DNA from: Micromonospora sp. NBRC 110009
Lineage (GTDB): Bacteria > Actinomycetota > Actinomycetes > Mycobacteriales > Micromonosporaceae
Reading direction: 5' to 3'
NCBI RefSeq assembly: GCF_030518795.1
Contig: NZ_CP130427.1
Coordinates: forward strand, 62,001-126,000
DNA: 64,000 bases
The position numbers and the translations under genes are program-made. Positions 1 through 7,720 of the stretch are shown in pieces. Positions within the stretch are counted from its first letter, which is position 1. Each line of letters opens with the position of its first letter. Under the pieces are notes generated by a model. It searched no databases. It was not told the origin of the DNA and saw nothing but the letters and a program-made list of their open reading frames with translations.

Positions 1-228
1 GACCCGGGCCACCTCGGGCAGCCGGGCCCGCAGCTGTGGCCCGTCGTTGTTGCCGTACACCCCGACCAGCCGGCGGGCCCGGGCCGCCAGCGCGTCGAGC
101 AGCGACACGTCCACCCAGTCGCCCGCGTGCAGCACCACGTCGGCGGCCTCGATCGCCGTCCAGAGCGGCGCGGGCAGGTCCCGTGCCCGCTTCGGCACGT
201 GCGTGTCGGCGACGATGAGCAGCTCCAT
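1..228 (-). CDS. Metallophosphoesterase, YfcE/MJ0936-like (partial, runs off left edge)
   Basis: Only the first 76 codons are in the window. Reading the minus strand from the ATG at 228 gives MELLIVADTHVPKR, then HAGDWVD and GNNDG. These are the D-x-H, GD and GN(H/N)D metal-binding blocks of small calcineurin-like phosphoesterases, which typically have about 150-170 residues and hydrolyse phosphodiesters with two metal ions. The first block is VADTH rather than the usual SDTHG. It is divergent from the regulator at 308, with under 80 bp between them. The fold is clear, but the substrate cannot be told from the fragment. Confidence 0.8.
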   Translation of the reverse strand, partial: MELLIVADTHVPKRARDLPAPLWTAIEAADVVLHAGDWVDVSLLDALAARARRLVGVYGNNDGPQLRARLPEVARV

Positions 229-294
229 TCTCCGATCCTCCCCGCTGCGGCCGGGCCCCCACCGGGGACACCCCGGGCGGCGAGCCGGGGCGCT

Positions 295-300
295 TAGGAT
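295..300 (+). promoter_or_regulatory. -10 hexamer TAGGAT for the MmyB-type regulator
   Basis: TAGGAT ends 7 nt before the GTG at 308, the spacing expected if transcription starts at or next to the start codon (leaderless mRNA). This decides the start against the in-frame GTG at 302 and against longer upstream readings. Confidence 0.5.
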
Positions 301-307
301 CGTGCGG

Positions 308-1111
308 GTGGGGCAGGCGGTGCGGGAGCGCGGGCGGTCGGTCGGCGGCCTGCTGCGGGAGTGGCGGGAGCGGCGGCGGCTCAGCCAGCTCGCGCTCGCG
401 CACGAGGCGGAGATCTCGCCCCGCCACCTGAGCTTCGTGGAGACCGGCCGCGCCCGGCCGAGTCGGGAGATGGTGCTGCGGCTCGCCGAGCACCTAAACG
501 TGCCGCTGCGGGACCGCAACCACCTGCTGCTCGCGGCCGGGTACGCCCCGGCCTACCCGCAGGCGGCGCTGGACTCTCCCGAGCTGCGCCGGGTCCGTGC
601 GGCCGTACGCCTGGTGCTGCGCGCCCACGAGCCGTGGCCGGCGGTGGCGGTGGACCGGCTCTGGCGCCTGGTGGACGCCAACGCCGCGGTGCCGGTGCTG
701 ACCGCCGGGGCGGCGCCGCACCTGCTCCGCCCGCCGGTGAACGCGCTGCGCCTGACCCTGCATCCGGAGGGCCTGGCGCCCCGGGTGGTGAACCTCGGCC
801 AGTGGCGGACGCACGTGCTGGGTCGGCTGCGTCGGCAGGCCGCGCTCACCGCGGACGCCGACCTGGCCGCGCTCCACGACGAGCTGAGCGGCTATCCGGG
901 CGGGACGCCCGGGCCGGCTCCGGCGGAGCCGGCGCCGGGTGACGTGGTGGTGCCGCTGCGGTTGCGCCATGGCGGCGGGGAGCTGCACCTGCTCAGCACG
1001 GTCTCCACCTTCGGCACCCCGCTGGACGTCACCGTGGCGGAGCTGTCCATCGAGACGTTCCTCCCCGCCGACGAGGCGACCGCCGAGGCGCTGCGCGGGG
1101 CGGTCGGCTGA
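308..1111 (+). CDS. XRE/MmyB-family transcriptional regulator
   Basis: The 267-residue protein has a helix-turn-helix at about residues 14-70 (LREWRERRRLSQLALA, then ISPRHLSFVETGRARPS). It is followed by a roughly 180-residue C-terminal domain ending in LSTVSTFGTPLDVTVAELSI, characteristic of MmyB-like ligand-binding regulators. Members in actinomycetes usually control an adjacent oxidoreductase, often an SDR, and are thought to sense a small lipid-like ligand. Here the convergent neighbour ending at 1118 is an SDR. GTG 308 is chosen because of the TAGGAT hexamer just upstream; no Shine-Dalgarno sequence is seen. An open frame continues upstream to 47, but it overlaps the divergent phosphoesterase and looks noncoding. 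Confidence 0.88.
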   Translation: MGQAVRERGRSVGGLLREWRERRRLSQLALAHEAEISPRHLSFVETGRARPSREMVLRLAEHLNVPLRDRNHLLLAAGYAPAYPQAALDSPELRRVRAAVRLVLRAHEPWPAVAVDRLWRLVDANAAVPVLTAGAAPHLLRPPVNALRLTLHPEGLAPRVVNLGQWRTHVLGRLRRQAALTADADLAALHDELSGYPGGTPGPAPAEPAPGDVVVPLRLRHGGGELHLLSTVSTFGTPLDVTVAELSIETFLPADEATAEALRGAVG

Positions 1112-1117
1112 GCCCGG

Positions 1118-1897
1118 TCAGGCACCCTGGCCCTGGTTCTGCATCAAACCGCCGTCCACGAAGTACGTCGATCCGGTCACGTAGTTGGCGTCGTCGCTGG
1201 CCAGGAAGACCGCCACCTTGGCGATCTCCTCCGGCTGCGCGGCCCGCTTCCAGGGGATGCTCTGCACCTGCTCCTCCAGGTACTTCGGGTCGTCGATGGC
1301 CCGCTGGTTGAACGGGGTGAGCACCATGCCCGGGCCGATGTTGTTGACGTTCATGTGCATGGGCGCGACCTCCAGGGCGAGGCTCTTGGCGAACTCCAAC
1401 ATCGCGCCCTTGCTGGTGTCGTAGTCCGCGCCGCCGGCTCGGGCCACCTCCTGGTGGATGGAGGTGATGTTGATGATCTTTCCGCCGCCGCCCTGGTCCC
1501 GGCGGTGCCGGACGAAGCGGCGGGAGCAGAAGAACGCCCCGTAGACGTTCGTGCGGATGCACCGGTCCCAGGTCTCGGTGTCCAGGTCCGCCACCGGGAT
1601 GCCGGAGGCGTCGACCCCGGCGTCGTTCATCAGGATGTCCAGCCGGTCGAACTCGGCGAGCGCCTCGTCGAACATCGCCTCGACCTGGTGTTCCACGCTG
1701 ATGTCGCCCTGCACCACCACGGCCCGCCGGCCGGCCTTCTCGATCTCGGCCTTCGTGTGGTTCGCCCCGGCGTGGTCGTGCAGGTAGTGCACCACCACGT
1801 CGGCGCCCTCCCGGCCGAACTCGATGGCGGTGGCCTGGCCGATGCCCGAGTCGGAGCCGGTGATGAGCGCGGTCCTGCCCGCCAGCCGTCCGGTCAT
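1118..1897 (-). CDS. SDR-family oxidoreductase (glucose 1-dehydrogenase-like)
   Basis: A classical short-chain dehydrogenase of 259 residues. It has the nucleotide-binding TGSDSGIG (13-20), NDAG, a catalytic serine in ITS (146) and YDTSK (Tyr159, Lys163), and the family-typical end with VTGSTYFVDGG. The ATG at 1897 follows a good GGAGGGA ribosome site and overlaps the stop of the upstream GH15 gene by ATGA, so the two genes should be translationally coupled. Family members near this sequence oxidise glucose or other polyols with NAD(P). With a GH15 hydrolase as partner, a role in oxidising the released sugar is an attractive inference, but the substrate is not proven by sequence. Confidence 0.9.
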   Translation of the reverse strand: MTGRLAGRTALITGSDSGIGQATAIEFGREGADVVVHYLHDHAGANHTKAEIEKAGRRAVVVQGDISVEHQVEAMFDEALAEFDRLDILMNDAGVDASGIPVADLDTETWDRCIRTNVYGAFFCSRRFVRHRRDQGGGGKIINITSIHQEVARAGGADYDTSKGAMLEFAKSLALEVAPMHMNVNNIGPGMVLTPFNQRAIDDPKYLEEQVQSIPWKRAAQPEEIAKVAVFLASDDANYVTGSTYFVDGGLMQNQGQGA

Positions 1898-3735
1898 GTG
1901 CGTGCTCCCTCCATGGTGGCCGTACCGGCCGGCACGGTCAGTCGGGTGGTGTCGGCGCCGAGCCGTTCGGCGGCCTCGGTGAGGTGACCGGCCGCGTTGA
2001 TCAGGCCGATGTGCGAGAAGGCCTGCGGGAAGTTGCCGAGCTGCTCGCCGGTGTCCTGGTCGATCTGCTCGGCGTACAGGCCGAGGTCGTTGACCCGGGC
2101 GGCGAGCCGCTCGAAGAGCCGCCGCGCCCGGTCCAGCTCGTTGGCCTCGGCCAGGCAGCCCACCAGCCAGAACGAACAGATCACGAAGCCCGCCGGGTCG
2201 GTGTTCCACCGGCGCAGCAGCCCGTCGCGGGACAGCCCGCGCTCCACGGCGTCGACGGTGGACCGCATCCGGGGGTCGCCGGCCGGCAGGAACCCGACCA
2301 ACGGCATGATCAGCACCGAGGCGTCCAGCTGGTCGGAGTCGAAGGCCCCGGTGTACGCCCCGAGCCGGTCGTTCCAGCCCCGGGTGAGCACCGCCTCACG
2401 CACCTCGTCCCGGGCCGCCGCCCAGCGGGTCACGTCCCCGGCGTCGCCGATCCGGGTCCCGAACCGGACGGCCCGGTCCAGCGCCGTCCAGCACTGGACC
2501 TTGGACGAGACGTAGTGCCGCTCGGCGTCGCGCGCCTCCCACATCCCGGCGTCCGGCCGGCGCCAGTCCAGCACCGCCTGGTCGGCCAGGCCGTGCAGCA
2601 GGTTTTGGACGTCGGGCGACATCGGGTCGAGGTAGTGCCGCATCAACCAGGCGGCGTCGAGGATCTCGCCGAGCACGTCGCTCTGCCGCTGCCGCCAGGC
2701 GTCGTTGCCGACGAAGACCGGCCGGCTCCGCGCGTACCCGGCGAGGTGGTCGAGGGGGTGTTCGGTGAGGTCCCGCTCGCCCTCCACGCCGTACATGATC
2801 GGCACCTGGTTGTCGTCGATCCGGCCCATCGCCCGGGCCACCCAGGCGAACTGCCGGTTCGCCTCGTCCGGGCAGGCGGCCCGCCAGAGCGCCTGGAGGG
2901 TGAGGCTGAAGTCGCGTACCCAGACGAAGCGGTAGTCGTAGTTGCGGTCGCCGCCCAGCTCCTCGGGGAGCGAGGTGGTGGGCGCGGCGACGACCGAACC
3001 ACTCGGCCCGTAGGTCATCCCCTGAACCACCAGCGCGCTGCGCCGCACCTGCTCCCGGTAGAGCCCGCGGTACTCGTGCAGGCCGGCCCAGGACCGCCAG
3101 CCGGCCACCGCGTCGGCCACCACCCGGTCGGCGTCGGGCAGCCGCGGCCGGCCGCCGTCGTAGGTCGGCGCGAAGCCGAGGGTGAAGTGGTGGGTGCTGC
3201 CGGCGCGGGCCGTGAAGCGACCGGACGCCATCCCGTCACCGCAGCTCATCGGGACGTTGGCGCGCAGCTCCAGCCGGGTGGCGCCGGCGGTCGCGCCGAT
3301 CACCCCGTCGGTCTCGCTGAGGTAGGCGCCCACTCGGCCGTACTCGAAGCGGGGCCGGTACTCGACCCGCATCGGCACCTCGCCGGAGAGCCCTTCGACC
3401 ACCCGGGCGAGGACGCGCGGCGAGCGCAGGCCGATCTCGTGCCCGCGCGCCCCCGGCTCGAGCGCCAGGGCGTCGGTGACGGCCACCGCCCCGGTCGAGG
3501 TGGTGAAGACGGTACGCAGCACCAGCGTGTCGTCCAGGTAGCAGCGCTCGCTGGTGAAGTCGGACTCGGGCCGGACGCCCCAGTGCCCGGCGCCGTCGTC
3601 GAGCAGCCGCCCGAAGACCGACGGGCCGTCGAAGCGGGCCGGGCACCACCAGTTCACCGCGCCGGCGCGGTCCACCAGCGCGGCACTGCGTCCGTCCGCG
3701 AGGAACCCGTGTTCGCTGATCCGTCCCGCCGTCAC
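1894..3735 (-). CDS. Glycoside hydrolase family 15 protein (glucoamylase/trehalase-like)
   Basis: About 613 residues. The N-terminal beta domain starts ISEHGFLADGRSAALVDRAGAVNWWC, and the catalytic (alpha/alpha)6 barrel contains NYDYRFVWVRDFSLTLQAL and YGVEGERDLTEHPLDHLAGY. This is the architecture of bacterial GH15 enzymes that act on trehalose or alpha-glucans. There is no signal peptide, so it is probably cytosolic. GTG 3735 is preferred over GTG 3786 because a TAGGCA hexamer lies just upstream (minus strand, 3746-3741) and the conserved domain starts here. Its stop overlaps the SDR start. In several actinobacteria this subfamily proved to be trehalase; amylase activity is the alternative. 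Confidence 0.88.
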   Translation of the reverse strand: MTAGRISEHGFLADGRSAALVDRAGAVNWWCPARFDGPSVFGRLLDDGAGHWGVRPESDFTSERCYLDDTLVLRTVFTTSTGAVAVTDALALEPGARGHEIGLRSPRVLARVVEGLSGEVPMRVEYRPRFEYGRVGAYLSETDGVIGATAGATRLELRANVPMSCGDGMASGRFTARAGSTHHFTLGFAPTYDGGRPRLPDADRVVADAVAGWRSWAGLHEYRGLYREQVRRSALVVQGMTYGPSGSVVAAPTTSLPEELGGDRNYDYRFVWVRDFSLTLQALWRAACPDEANRQFAWVARAMGRIDDNQVPIMYGVEGERDLTEHPLDHLAGYARSRPVFVGNDAWRQRQSDVLGEILDAAWLMRHYLDPMSPDVQNLLHGLADQAVLDWRRPDAGMWEARDAERHYVSSKVQCWTALDRAVRFGTRIGDAGDVTRWAAARDEVREAVLTRGWNDRLGAYTGAFDSDQLDASVLIMPLVGFLPAGDPRMRSTVDAVERGLSRDGLLRRWNTDPAGFVICSFWLVGCLAEANELDRARRLFERLAARVNDLGLYAEQIDQDTGEQLGNFPQAFSHIGLINAAGHLTEAAERLGADTTRLTVPAGTATMEGART

Positions 3736-3857
3736 GCCCGTGCCTACCCGGCCGGCCCGGGTGACATGCCACGCCGGGCGGCGCACATCCCCCGGCTCGG
3801 ACGAGTTACCGGGGGGCGGCGGTGGGAACGCGGCGGTCTGACGAAGGAGGAATGCTC

Positions 3858-4445
3858 ATGACCAGACCCTCGACTCCGTCCGCGGCCTGGCGACCCGGGA
3901 TGCCGGGCGGCGACAACCTCCCGTCCGGTCCGGGCGGTCGTCCGGCCGCGCCGAGCGGGGACGGGCACGGGCCGCAGGCGGGCCCGCCGACCGTCACGAT
4001 CGGCTCGTATCCGGACTATCCGTCCGCGCAGCGGGTGGTCGACTATCTGGCGGACAACCGGTTCCCGGTGGAACGAACCTCGATCGTCGGGACCAACCTC
4101 ACCCTGGTGGAGACGGTCATGGGCCGGATGACCACCGGCCGGGCCGCCCTGGTGGGCGCGGGCACGGGCGCCTGGTTCGGGCTCTTCATCGGCCTGCTCT
4201 TCGGCATCTTCACCGCCGGGAGCTGGCTCGCGGTGATCCTGGCCGGATTGGTGATCGGCGCGATCTGGGGTGCCGTGTTCGGCGCGGTCGCCCACGCGAT
4301 GACCGGGGGGCAGCGGGACTTCACCTCGGCCAGTTCGCTACGAGCCAGCCAGTACGCGGTGACCGTGGAGGCCGACGTGGCCGAACAGGCCCGGCAGCTG
4401 CTGGGTCGGATGCACCTCACCCCGACCGGCGCGACCGCCCGGTAG
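3858..4445 (+). CDS. General-stress-17M-like membrane protein (YflT-type domain)
   Basis: A 195-residue protein. A disordered Pro/Gly-rich head (about 1-45) is followed by VTIGSYPDYPSAQRVVDYLADNRFPVERTSIVG, the start of the general stress protein 17M domain. Next come two hydrophobic segments (GAWFGLFIGLLFGIFTAG and WLAVILAGLVIGAIWGAVFGAVA) and a C-terminal half YAVTVEADVAEQARQLLG. Of the two ATGs at 3852 and 3858, the second is 7 nt from the AAGGAGG ribosome site and is chosen. It is divergent from the GH15 gene and ends at a strong hairpin. The biochemical role of the family is unknown; stress-linked expression is the usual context. Confidence 0.8.
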   Translation: MTRPSTPSAAWRPGMPGGDNLPSGPGGRPAAPSGDGHGPQAGPPTVTIGSYPDYPSAQRVVDYLADNRFPVERTSIVGTNLTLVETVMGRMTTGRAALVGAGTGAWFGLFIGLLFGIFTAGSWLAVILAGLVIGAIWGAVFGAVAHAMTGGQRDFTSASSLRASQYAVTVEADVAEQARQLLGRMHLTPTGATAR

Positions 4446-4460
4446 CCGACCGCAGCTATG

Positions 4461-4487
4461 AAAGAGGGCCCGCGCGGGCCCTCTTTT
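4461..4487. terminator. Bidirectional rho-independent terminator
   Basis: A perfect inverted repeat with 12-bp arms (AAAGAGGGCCCG) and a CG loop is followed by TTTT on the plus strand and, by symmetry, on the minus strand. It lies between the convergent genes ending at 4445 and 4514. Confidence 0.85.
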
Positions 4488-4513
4488 CCTGCTGCCGCCC
4501 CGGCATCGAGCCG

Positions 4514-5101
4514 TCAGCCCCGGTAGGCCAGCTCCCCCGCCTGGATCGGCACGTCGAGGCGGTTCTCGGGCGGGGCGAGCGGGCAGGCCCAGCGGTCGTC
4601 GTAGGCGCAGCTCGGGTTGTAGAGGTAGTTGGCATCGAGTCGCACCCGGCCGCCGGGCAGCATGGTCAGGCCGCGCCCGAAGGTCCCCTTCACCGTGTCG
4701 GTCAGGTAGCGCCCGCCGCCGTACGCCTCGACGCCGCAGGTGGCATCGCGCAGCGGCACGAACAGCCCGCCCCCGTACGCCTCGATCCACCACAGGGTGA
4801 GCGGCCCCCAGGCCGTGTCGGCGACCGCCACCCGGCGGTAGCGCACCACTCCGTCCGGGCCGCCGGTGTCGATGCTCTCGGTGCCCGAGGCGGGCCGCAG
4901 CGGCGCCTCCACCACGGCCTCCGGGTTCGGGGGGTGGTAGCGCAGGCCGGTGAATGCGGCCCGGTCGGCAGCGGGCAGCGGGCTCTGCGGGTGCCCGCGG
5001 AACATCTCGTCGCGGGCCGCCCGGAACCCGGCCAGGTCGAGGTCCGACAGGTACAGCCGGGTCGTCCGCTCGCGCCAGTCGAGCAGGTCGAGATCGTCCA
5101 C
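4514..5101 (-). CDS. DUF1684 domain protein
   Basis: A 195-residue protein that begins LLDWRERTTRLY and contains RDEMFRGHPQSPL and the conserved C-terminal block YNPSCAYDDRWACPLAPPEN with two cysteines. These are hallmarks of the DUF1684 family, which is common in actinobacteria and has no established function. There is no signal peptide or membrane segment. The GTG at 5101 is preceded at 6 nt by a TAGGGT hexamer, so the mRNA is probably leaderless. That hexamer overlaps the TAG stop of the tetR gene upstream, so the gene has its own promoter although it follows tetR on the same strand. Confidence 0.85.
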   Translation of the reverse strand: MDDLDLLDWRERTTRLYLSDLDLAGFRAARDEMFRGHPQSPLPAADRAAFTGLRYHPPNPEAVVEAPLRPASGTESIDTGGPDGVVRYRRVAVADTAWGPLTLWWIEAYGGGLFVPLRDATCGVEAYGGGRYLTDTVKGTFGRGLTMLPGGRVRLDANYLYNPSCAYDDRWACPLAPPENRLDVPIQAGELAYRG

Positions 5102-5107
5102 GCCCCG

Positions 5108-5113
5108 ACCCTA
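5108..5113 (-). promoter_or_regulatory. -10 hexamer TAGGGT for the DUF1684 gene
   Basis: Read on the minus strand, TAGGGT ends 6 nt before the GTG at 5101. Its first three bases are the stop codon of the upstream tetR gene. Confidence 0.5.
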
Positions 5114-5695
5114 GCCGTGCGGCTGCTGTCGCTCGTCCCGCGGTCGGATGATCCCGTGCAGTAGCAGGCCGATGAGGCGGCTGGCGAGTTCCCGCTGCTG
5201 CTCCTCGCCGGCGATCATGGTGATACCGCCGAGGCCCATGAGCACCTCGTAGGGGTCGACGCCGGGACGCGTGGTGCCGGCGGTCGCGCCTGCGTCGAGC
5301 AGCGTCGCGATCGCGGCACGGAGCAGCGCGCGGGTCTGCATCCGGTCCTCGTCCGAGAGCAGGACCGGTCGCAGCACGTCCGCCATCCCGCGTTTGGCCG
5401 CCATGAAGTCGACGAACTCCTCCATCCAGGCGGACAGCGCCGCGTCGGGTGGCATCGTGTCGAGCAACCGCTTGGCGGCCGCGCAGAGCCGGGTGACCTC
5501 GCTGCGGTACACCGCCTCCACGAGGGTCTCGCGGGTGGGGAAGCGCCGGTACAGCGTGCCGATCCCGACGCCGGCCTGCTGGGCGATCGCCTTCAGTGAC
5601 GCCTGGGTGCCCTCTCGCGCGAAGGCCTCCGCGGCAACCGCGAGCAGCCGCTCCTGGTTGTGCTGCGCGTCCGCCCGCAGGGCTCGCTCGGTCAC
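5111..5695 (-). CDS. TetR-family transcriptional regulator
   Basis: 194 residues. The N-terminal helix-turn-helix reads QERLLAVAAEAFAREGTQ, then IAQQAGVGIGTLYRRFPTRETLV (about residues 13-58). The C-terminal half resembles the SBP-type effector domain of actinobacterial TetR proteins (RGMADVLRPVLLSD, then GLGGITMIAG). The GTG at 5695 follows GAGGAGAGGC. The gene is divergent from an SDR at 5845, and a 10-bp-arm inverted repeat at 5737-5758 in the gap is a good candidate operator. Control of itself and of the SDR is therefore likely. Confidence 0.92.
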   Translation of the reverse strand: MTERALRADAQHNQERLLAVAAEAFAREGTQASLKAIAQQAGVGIGTLYRRFPTRETLVEAVYRSEVTRLCAAAKRLLDTMPPDAALSAWMEEFVDFMAAKRGMADVLRPVLLSDEDRMQTRALLRAAIATLLDAGATAGTTRPGVDPYEVLMGLGGITMIAGEEQQRELASRLIGLLLHGIIRPRDERQQPHG

Positions 5696-5736
5696 GCCTC
5701 TCCTCGCTGCGTTGACATGTGATCCGGATCTCTGGC

Positions 5737-5758
5737 TAAGCGGAGCACGCTCCGCTTA
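5737..5758. promoter_or_regulatory. Candidate TetR operator (perfect inverted repeat)
   Basis: The arm TAAGCGGAGC and its exact complement are separated by AC. The site sits in the 149-bp gap between divergent tetR and SDR genes. A TTGACA at 5712-5717 lies just upstream of it for rightward transcription. Confidence 0.65.
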
Positions 5759-5844
5759 CCGTGATTACCGGAGCCGGGTCCGCTTGTGAGCGTAGCAACC
5801 GGCGAGCCCTTCCTGCCGTGAGAGGAAAGACCATGCGTGAATGA

Positions 5845-6783
5845 GTGACCACCCCCTTCGGGGCCACCTCGACCGCCGCCGAGGTCATTGCCGGCGTCGA
5901 CCTGACGGGACGCCGTGCGGTGGTGACCGGCGGGTCGTCCGGCCTCGGTGTCGAGACCGCCCGGGCCCTGGCGGGTGCCGGTGCGGCGGTCACCCTGGCG
6001 GTGCGCGACGTGGCGGCCGGCGCACGGGTCGCCCGTCACGTGACCGCGACGACCGGCAACGAACAGGTGCGGGTTGCGCCGTTGGACCTGGCCGATCAAG
6101 GGTCCGTCGCGGCATTCGTCTCGGCCTGGTCCGGACCGCTGCACATGCTGGTCAACAACGCCGGGATCATGGCCACCCCACTGCTGCGCACGGCGCAGGG
6201 CTGGGAGATGCAGTTCGCGACCAACCACCTGGGCCACTTCGCCCTGGCCAACGGCATGCACCGGGCCCTGGCCGCAGCCGGTGGCGCGCGGATTGTCGCG
6301 GTCAGTTCCGTGGGGCACGTCAACGGCGACGTCGACGTCGACGACCTCAACTTCGAGCGCCGGCCGTACGATCCCTGGCTCGCGTACGGGCAGTCGAAGA
6401 CGGCCAACATCCTGTTCGCGGTCGAGGCCGCAACGCGGTGGGCCGACGACGGCATCACGGCGAACGCGCTGAACCCCGGCCGGATCATCGGAACGAACCT
6501 GGGCCGCCACATCGGCGACATCGGCAACGCGCCGGCGTCCTTCGATCCCACCAGCACCGATGTGTCCTGGAAGACCATCGAACAGGGCGCTGCGACGTCC
6601 GTCCTGCTCGCCGGGTCGCCGTTGGCCGACGCCGTCACCGGACGCTACTTCGAGGACTGCCAGGAGGCCGGCCCGCACCGGCCCGGCGTACGACGCGGCG
6701 TCGCCGACTACGCGCTCGCCCCCGAGGCCGCAGCCCGGCTCTGGCAGGTCTCCGCCGATCTGATCGCTACCGCGCTCGGCTGA
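5845..6783 (+). CDS. SDR-family NAD(P)-dependent oxidoreductase (retinol-dehydrogenase-like)
   Basis: 312 residues. The cofactor motif is TGGSSGLG (28-35), followed by NNAG, VSS (about 153-155) and YGQSK (Tyr181, Lys185). The length and the LAYGQSKTANILF block match the RDH/WW-oxidoreductase-like SDR branch, whose bacterial substrates are mostly unknown. A ribosome site GAGAGGAAAG lies at about 5819-5828. A minimal ORF ATG-CGT-GAA-TGA at 5833-5844 ends directly before the GTG 5845, so start choice is a little uncertain. The divergent TetR gene with its shared operator suggests inducible expression. Confidence 0.9.
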   Translation: MTTPFGATSTAAEVIAGVDLTGRRAVVTGGSSGLGVETARALAGAGAAVTLAVRDVAAGARVARHVTATTGNEQVRVAPLDLADQGSVAAFVSAWSGPLHMLVNNAGIMATPLLRTAQGWEMQFATNHLGHFALANGMHRALAAAGGARIVAVSSVGHVNGDVDVDDLNFERRPYDPWLAYGQSKTANILFAVEAATRWADDGITANALNPGRIIGTNLGRHIGDIGNAPASFDPTSTDVSWKTIEQGAATSVLLAGSPLADAVTGRYFEDCQEAGPHRPGVRRGVADYALAPEAAARLWQVSADLIATALG

Positions 6784-6929
6784 GCCCCCAAGGGTCACCA
6801 CGGCGACGCCCAGGGCAGACCCCGCATCCCCAATTCGAGCGCACTGGGCACCTGCTGCCTGACCAGGTGTTATCAACAACTACGACCGCATCGCTGAGGT
6901 GGATAGTCGACCGGAGTCAGGAGGCAGAC

Positions 6930-7694
6930 ATGCCTGGCCGCCTGCAGGACACCGTCGCTCTGGTGACCGGCGCCAGTAGCGGCATCGGCGAGGCGACCGC
7001 CCGTAGCCTTGCCGCCGAGGGTGCCGCCGTCGTGGTGGTTGCTCGCCGCCGCGAACGGATCGAGGAGCTGGCCGGCAAGATTCGCACCGAGGGTGGCGCG
7101 GCGCTCGCGGTGGAAGCCGACATCACAGAGCAAGAGCAGGGGATCGCCGCCGTCGAGCGGGCGGTGTCCGAGCTGGGCCGCCTGGACATTCTGGTGAACA
7201 ACGCCGGGTTGGGCCTCCTCGGACCGGTCCTCGGTACGCCGACCGAGGAGTGGGACCGCATGCTGGCAGTGAACCTCCAGGGGTTGCTCTACGTCACCCA
7301 CGCAGCACTTCCGCACCTGCTCCGCGCCGCCGAGGATTCGCCCCGTCGGGTCGCGGACATGGTCAACATCAGCTCCACCGGCGGGCGCGTGGCCCGGCCC
7401 GGTCAGGCGGTGTACAGCCTGACGAAGTTCGGCGTCAACGCGTTCTCCGAATCGCTGCGCCAGGAGGTCCTGCGGAAGCGTCTACGCGTGAGTGTGATCG
7501 AACCCGGAACCGTCAGCACCGAGTTCGCCTCGCGCTCTCGCGACGAGGTCAGGGAGCAGATCGACCAGCAGATCGCTGGGCTGGAGCTGCTGCGCCCCGA
7601 AGACATCGCCGAGGCGATCACCTTCGTCGTCACCCGGGAGCGCCGGGTCTCCGTCAACGAGATCCTCGTCCGCGCCAGCGACCAGACCTGGTAG
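6930..7694 (+). CDS. SDR-family oxidoreductase (YdfG/clavaldehyde-reductase-like)
   Basis: 254 residues with TGASSGIG (13-20), NNAG, a catalytic serine in NISST (148) and YSLTK (Tyr162, Lys166). The C-terminus VSVNEILVRASDQTW matches the YdfG-like branch that reduces aldehydes and ketones or oxidises hydroxy acids with NADP. The ATG at 6930 has a GTCAGGAGGC ribosome site. It lies 146 bp after the previous SDR on the same strand with no obvious terminator between them, so the two could share regulation by the TetR protein upstream. The physiological substrate is unknown. Confidence 0.9.
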   Translation: MPGRLQDTVALVTGASSGIGEATARSLAAEGAAVVVVARRRERIEELAGKIRTEGGAALAVEADITEQEQGIAAVERAVSELGRLDILVNNAGLGLLGPVLGTPTEEWDRMLAVNLQGLLYVTHAALPHLLRAAEDSPRRVADMVNISSTGGRVARPGQAVYSLTKFGVNAFSESLRQEVLRKRLRVSVIEPGTVSTEFASRSRDEVREQIDQQIAGLELLRPEDIAEAITFVVTRERRVSVNEILVRASDQTW

Positions 7695-7720
7695 TTCCGA
7701 CCGCGCAGGGTTCCCGGCAA

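Noticed and set aside
5833..5844. Four-codon ORF ATG-CGT-GAA-TGA before the SDR gene as an attenuator
   Set aside because: Too short to judge; no terminator/antiterminator pair is visible behind it.
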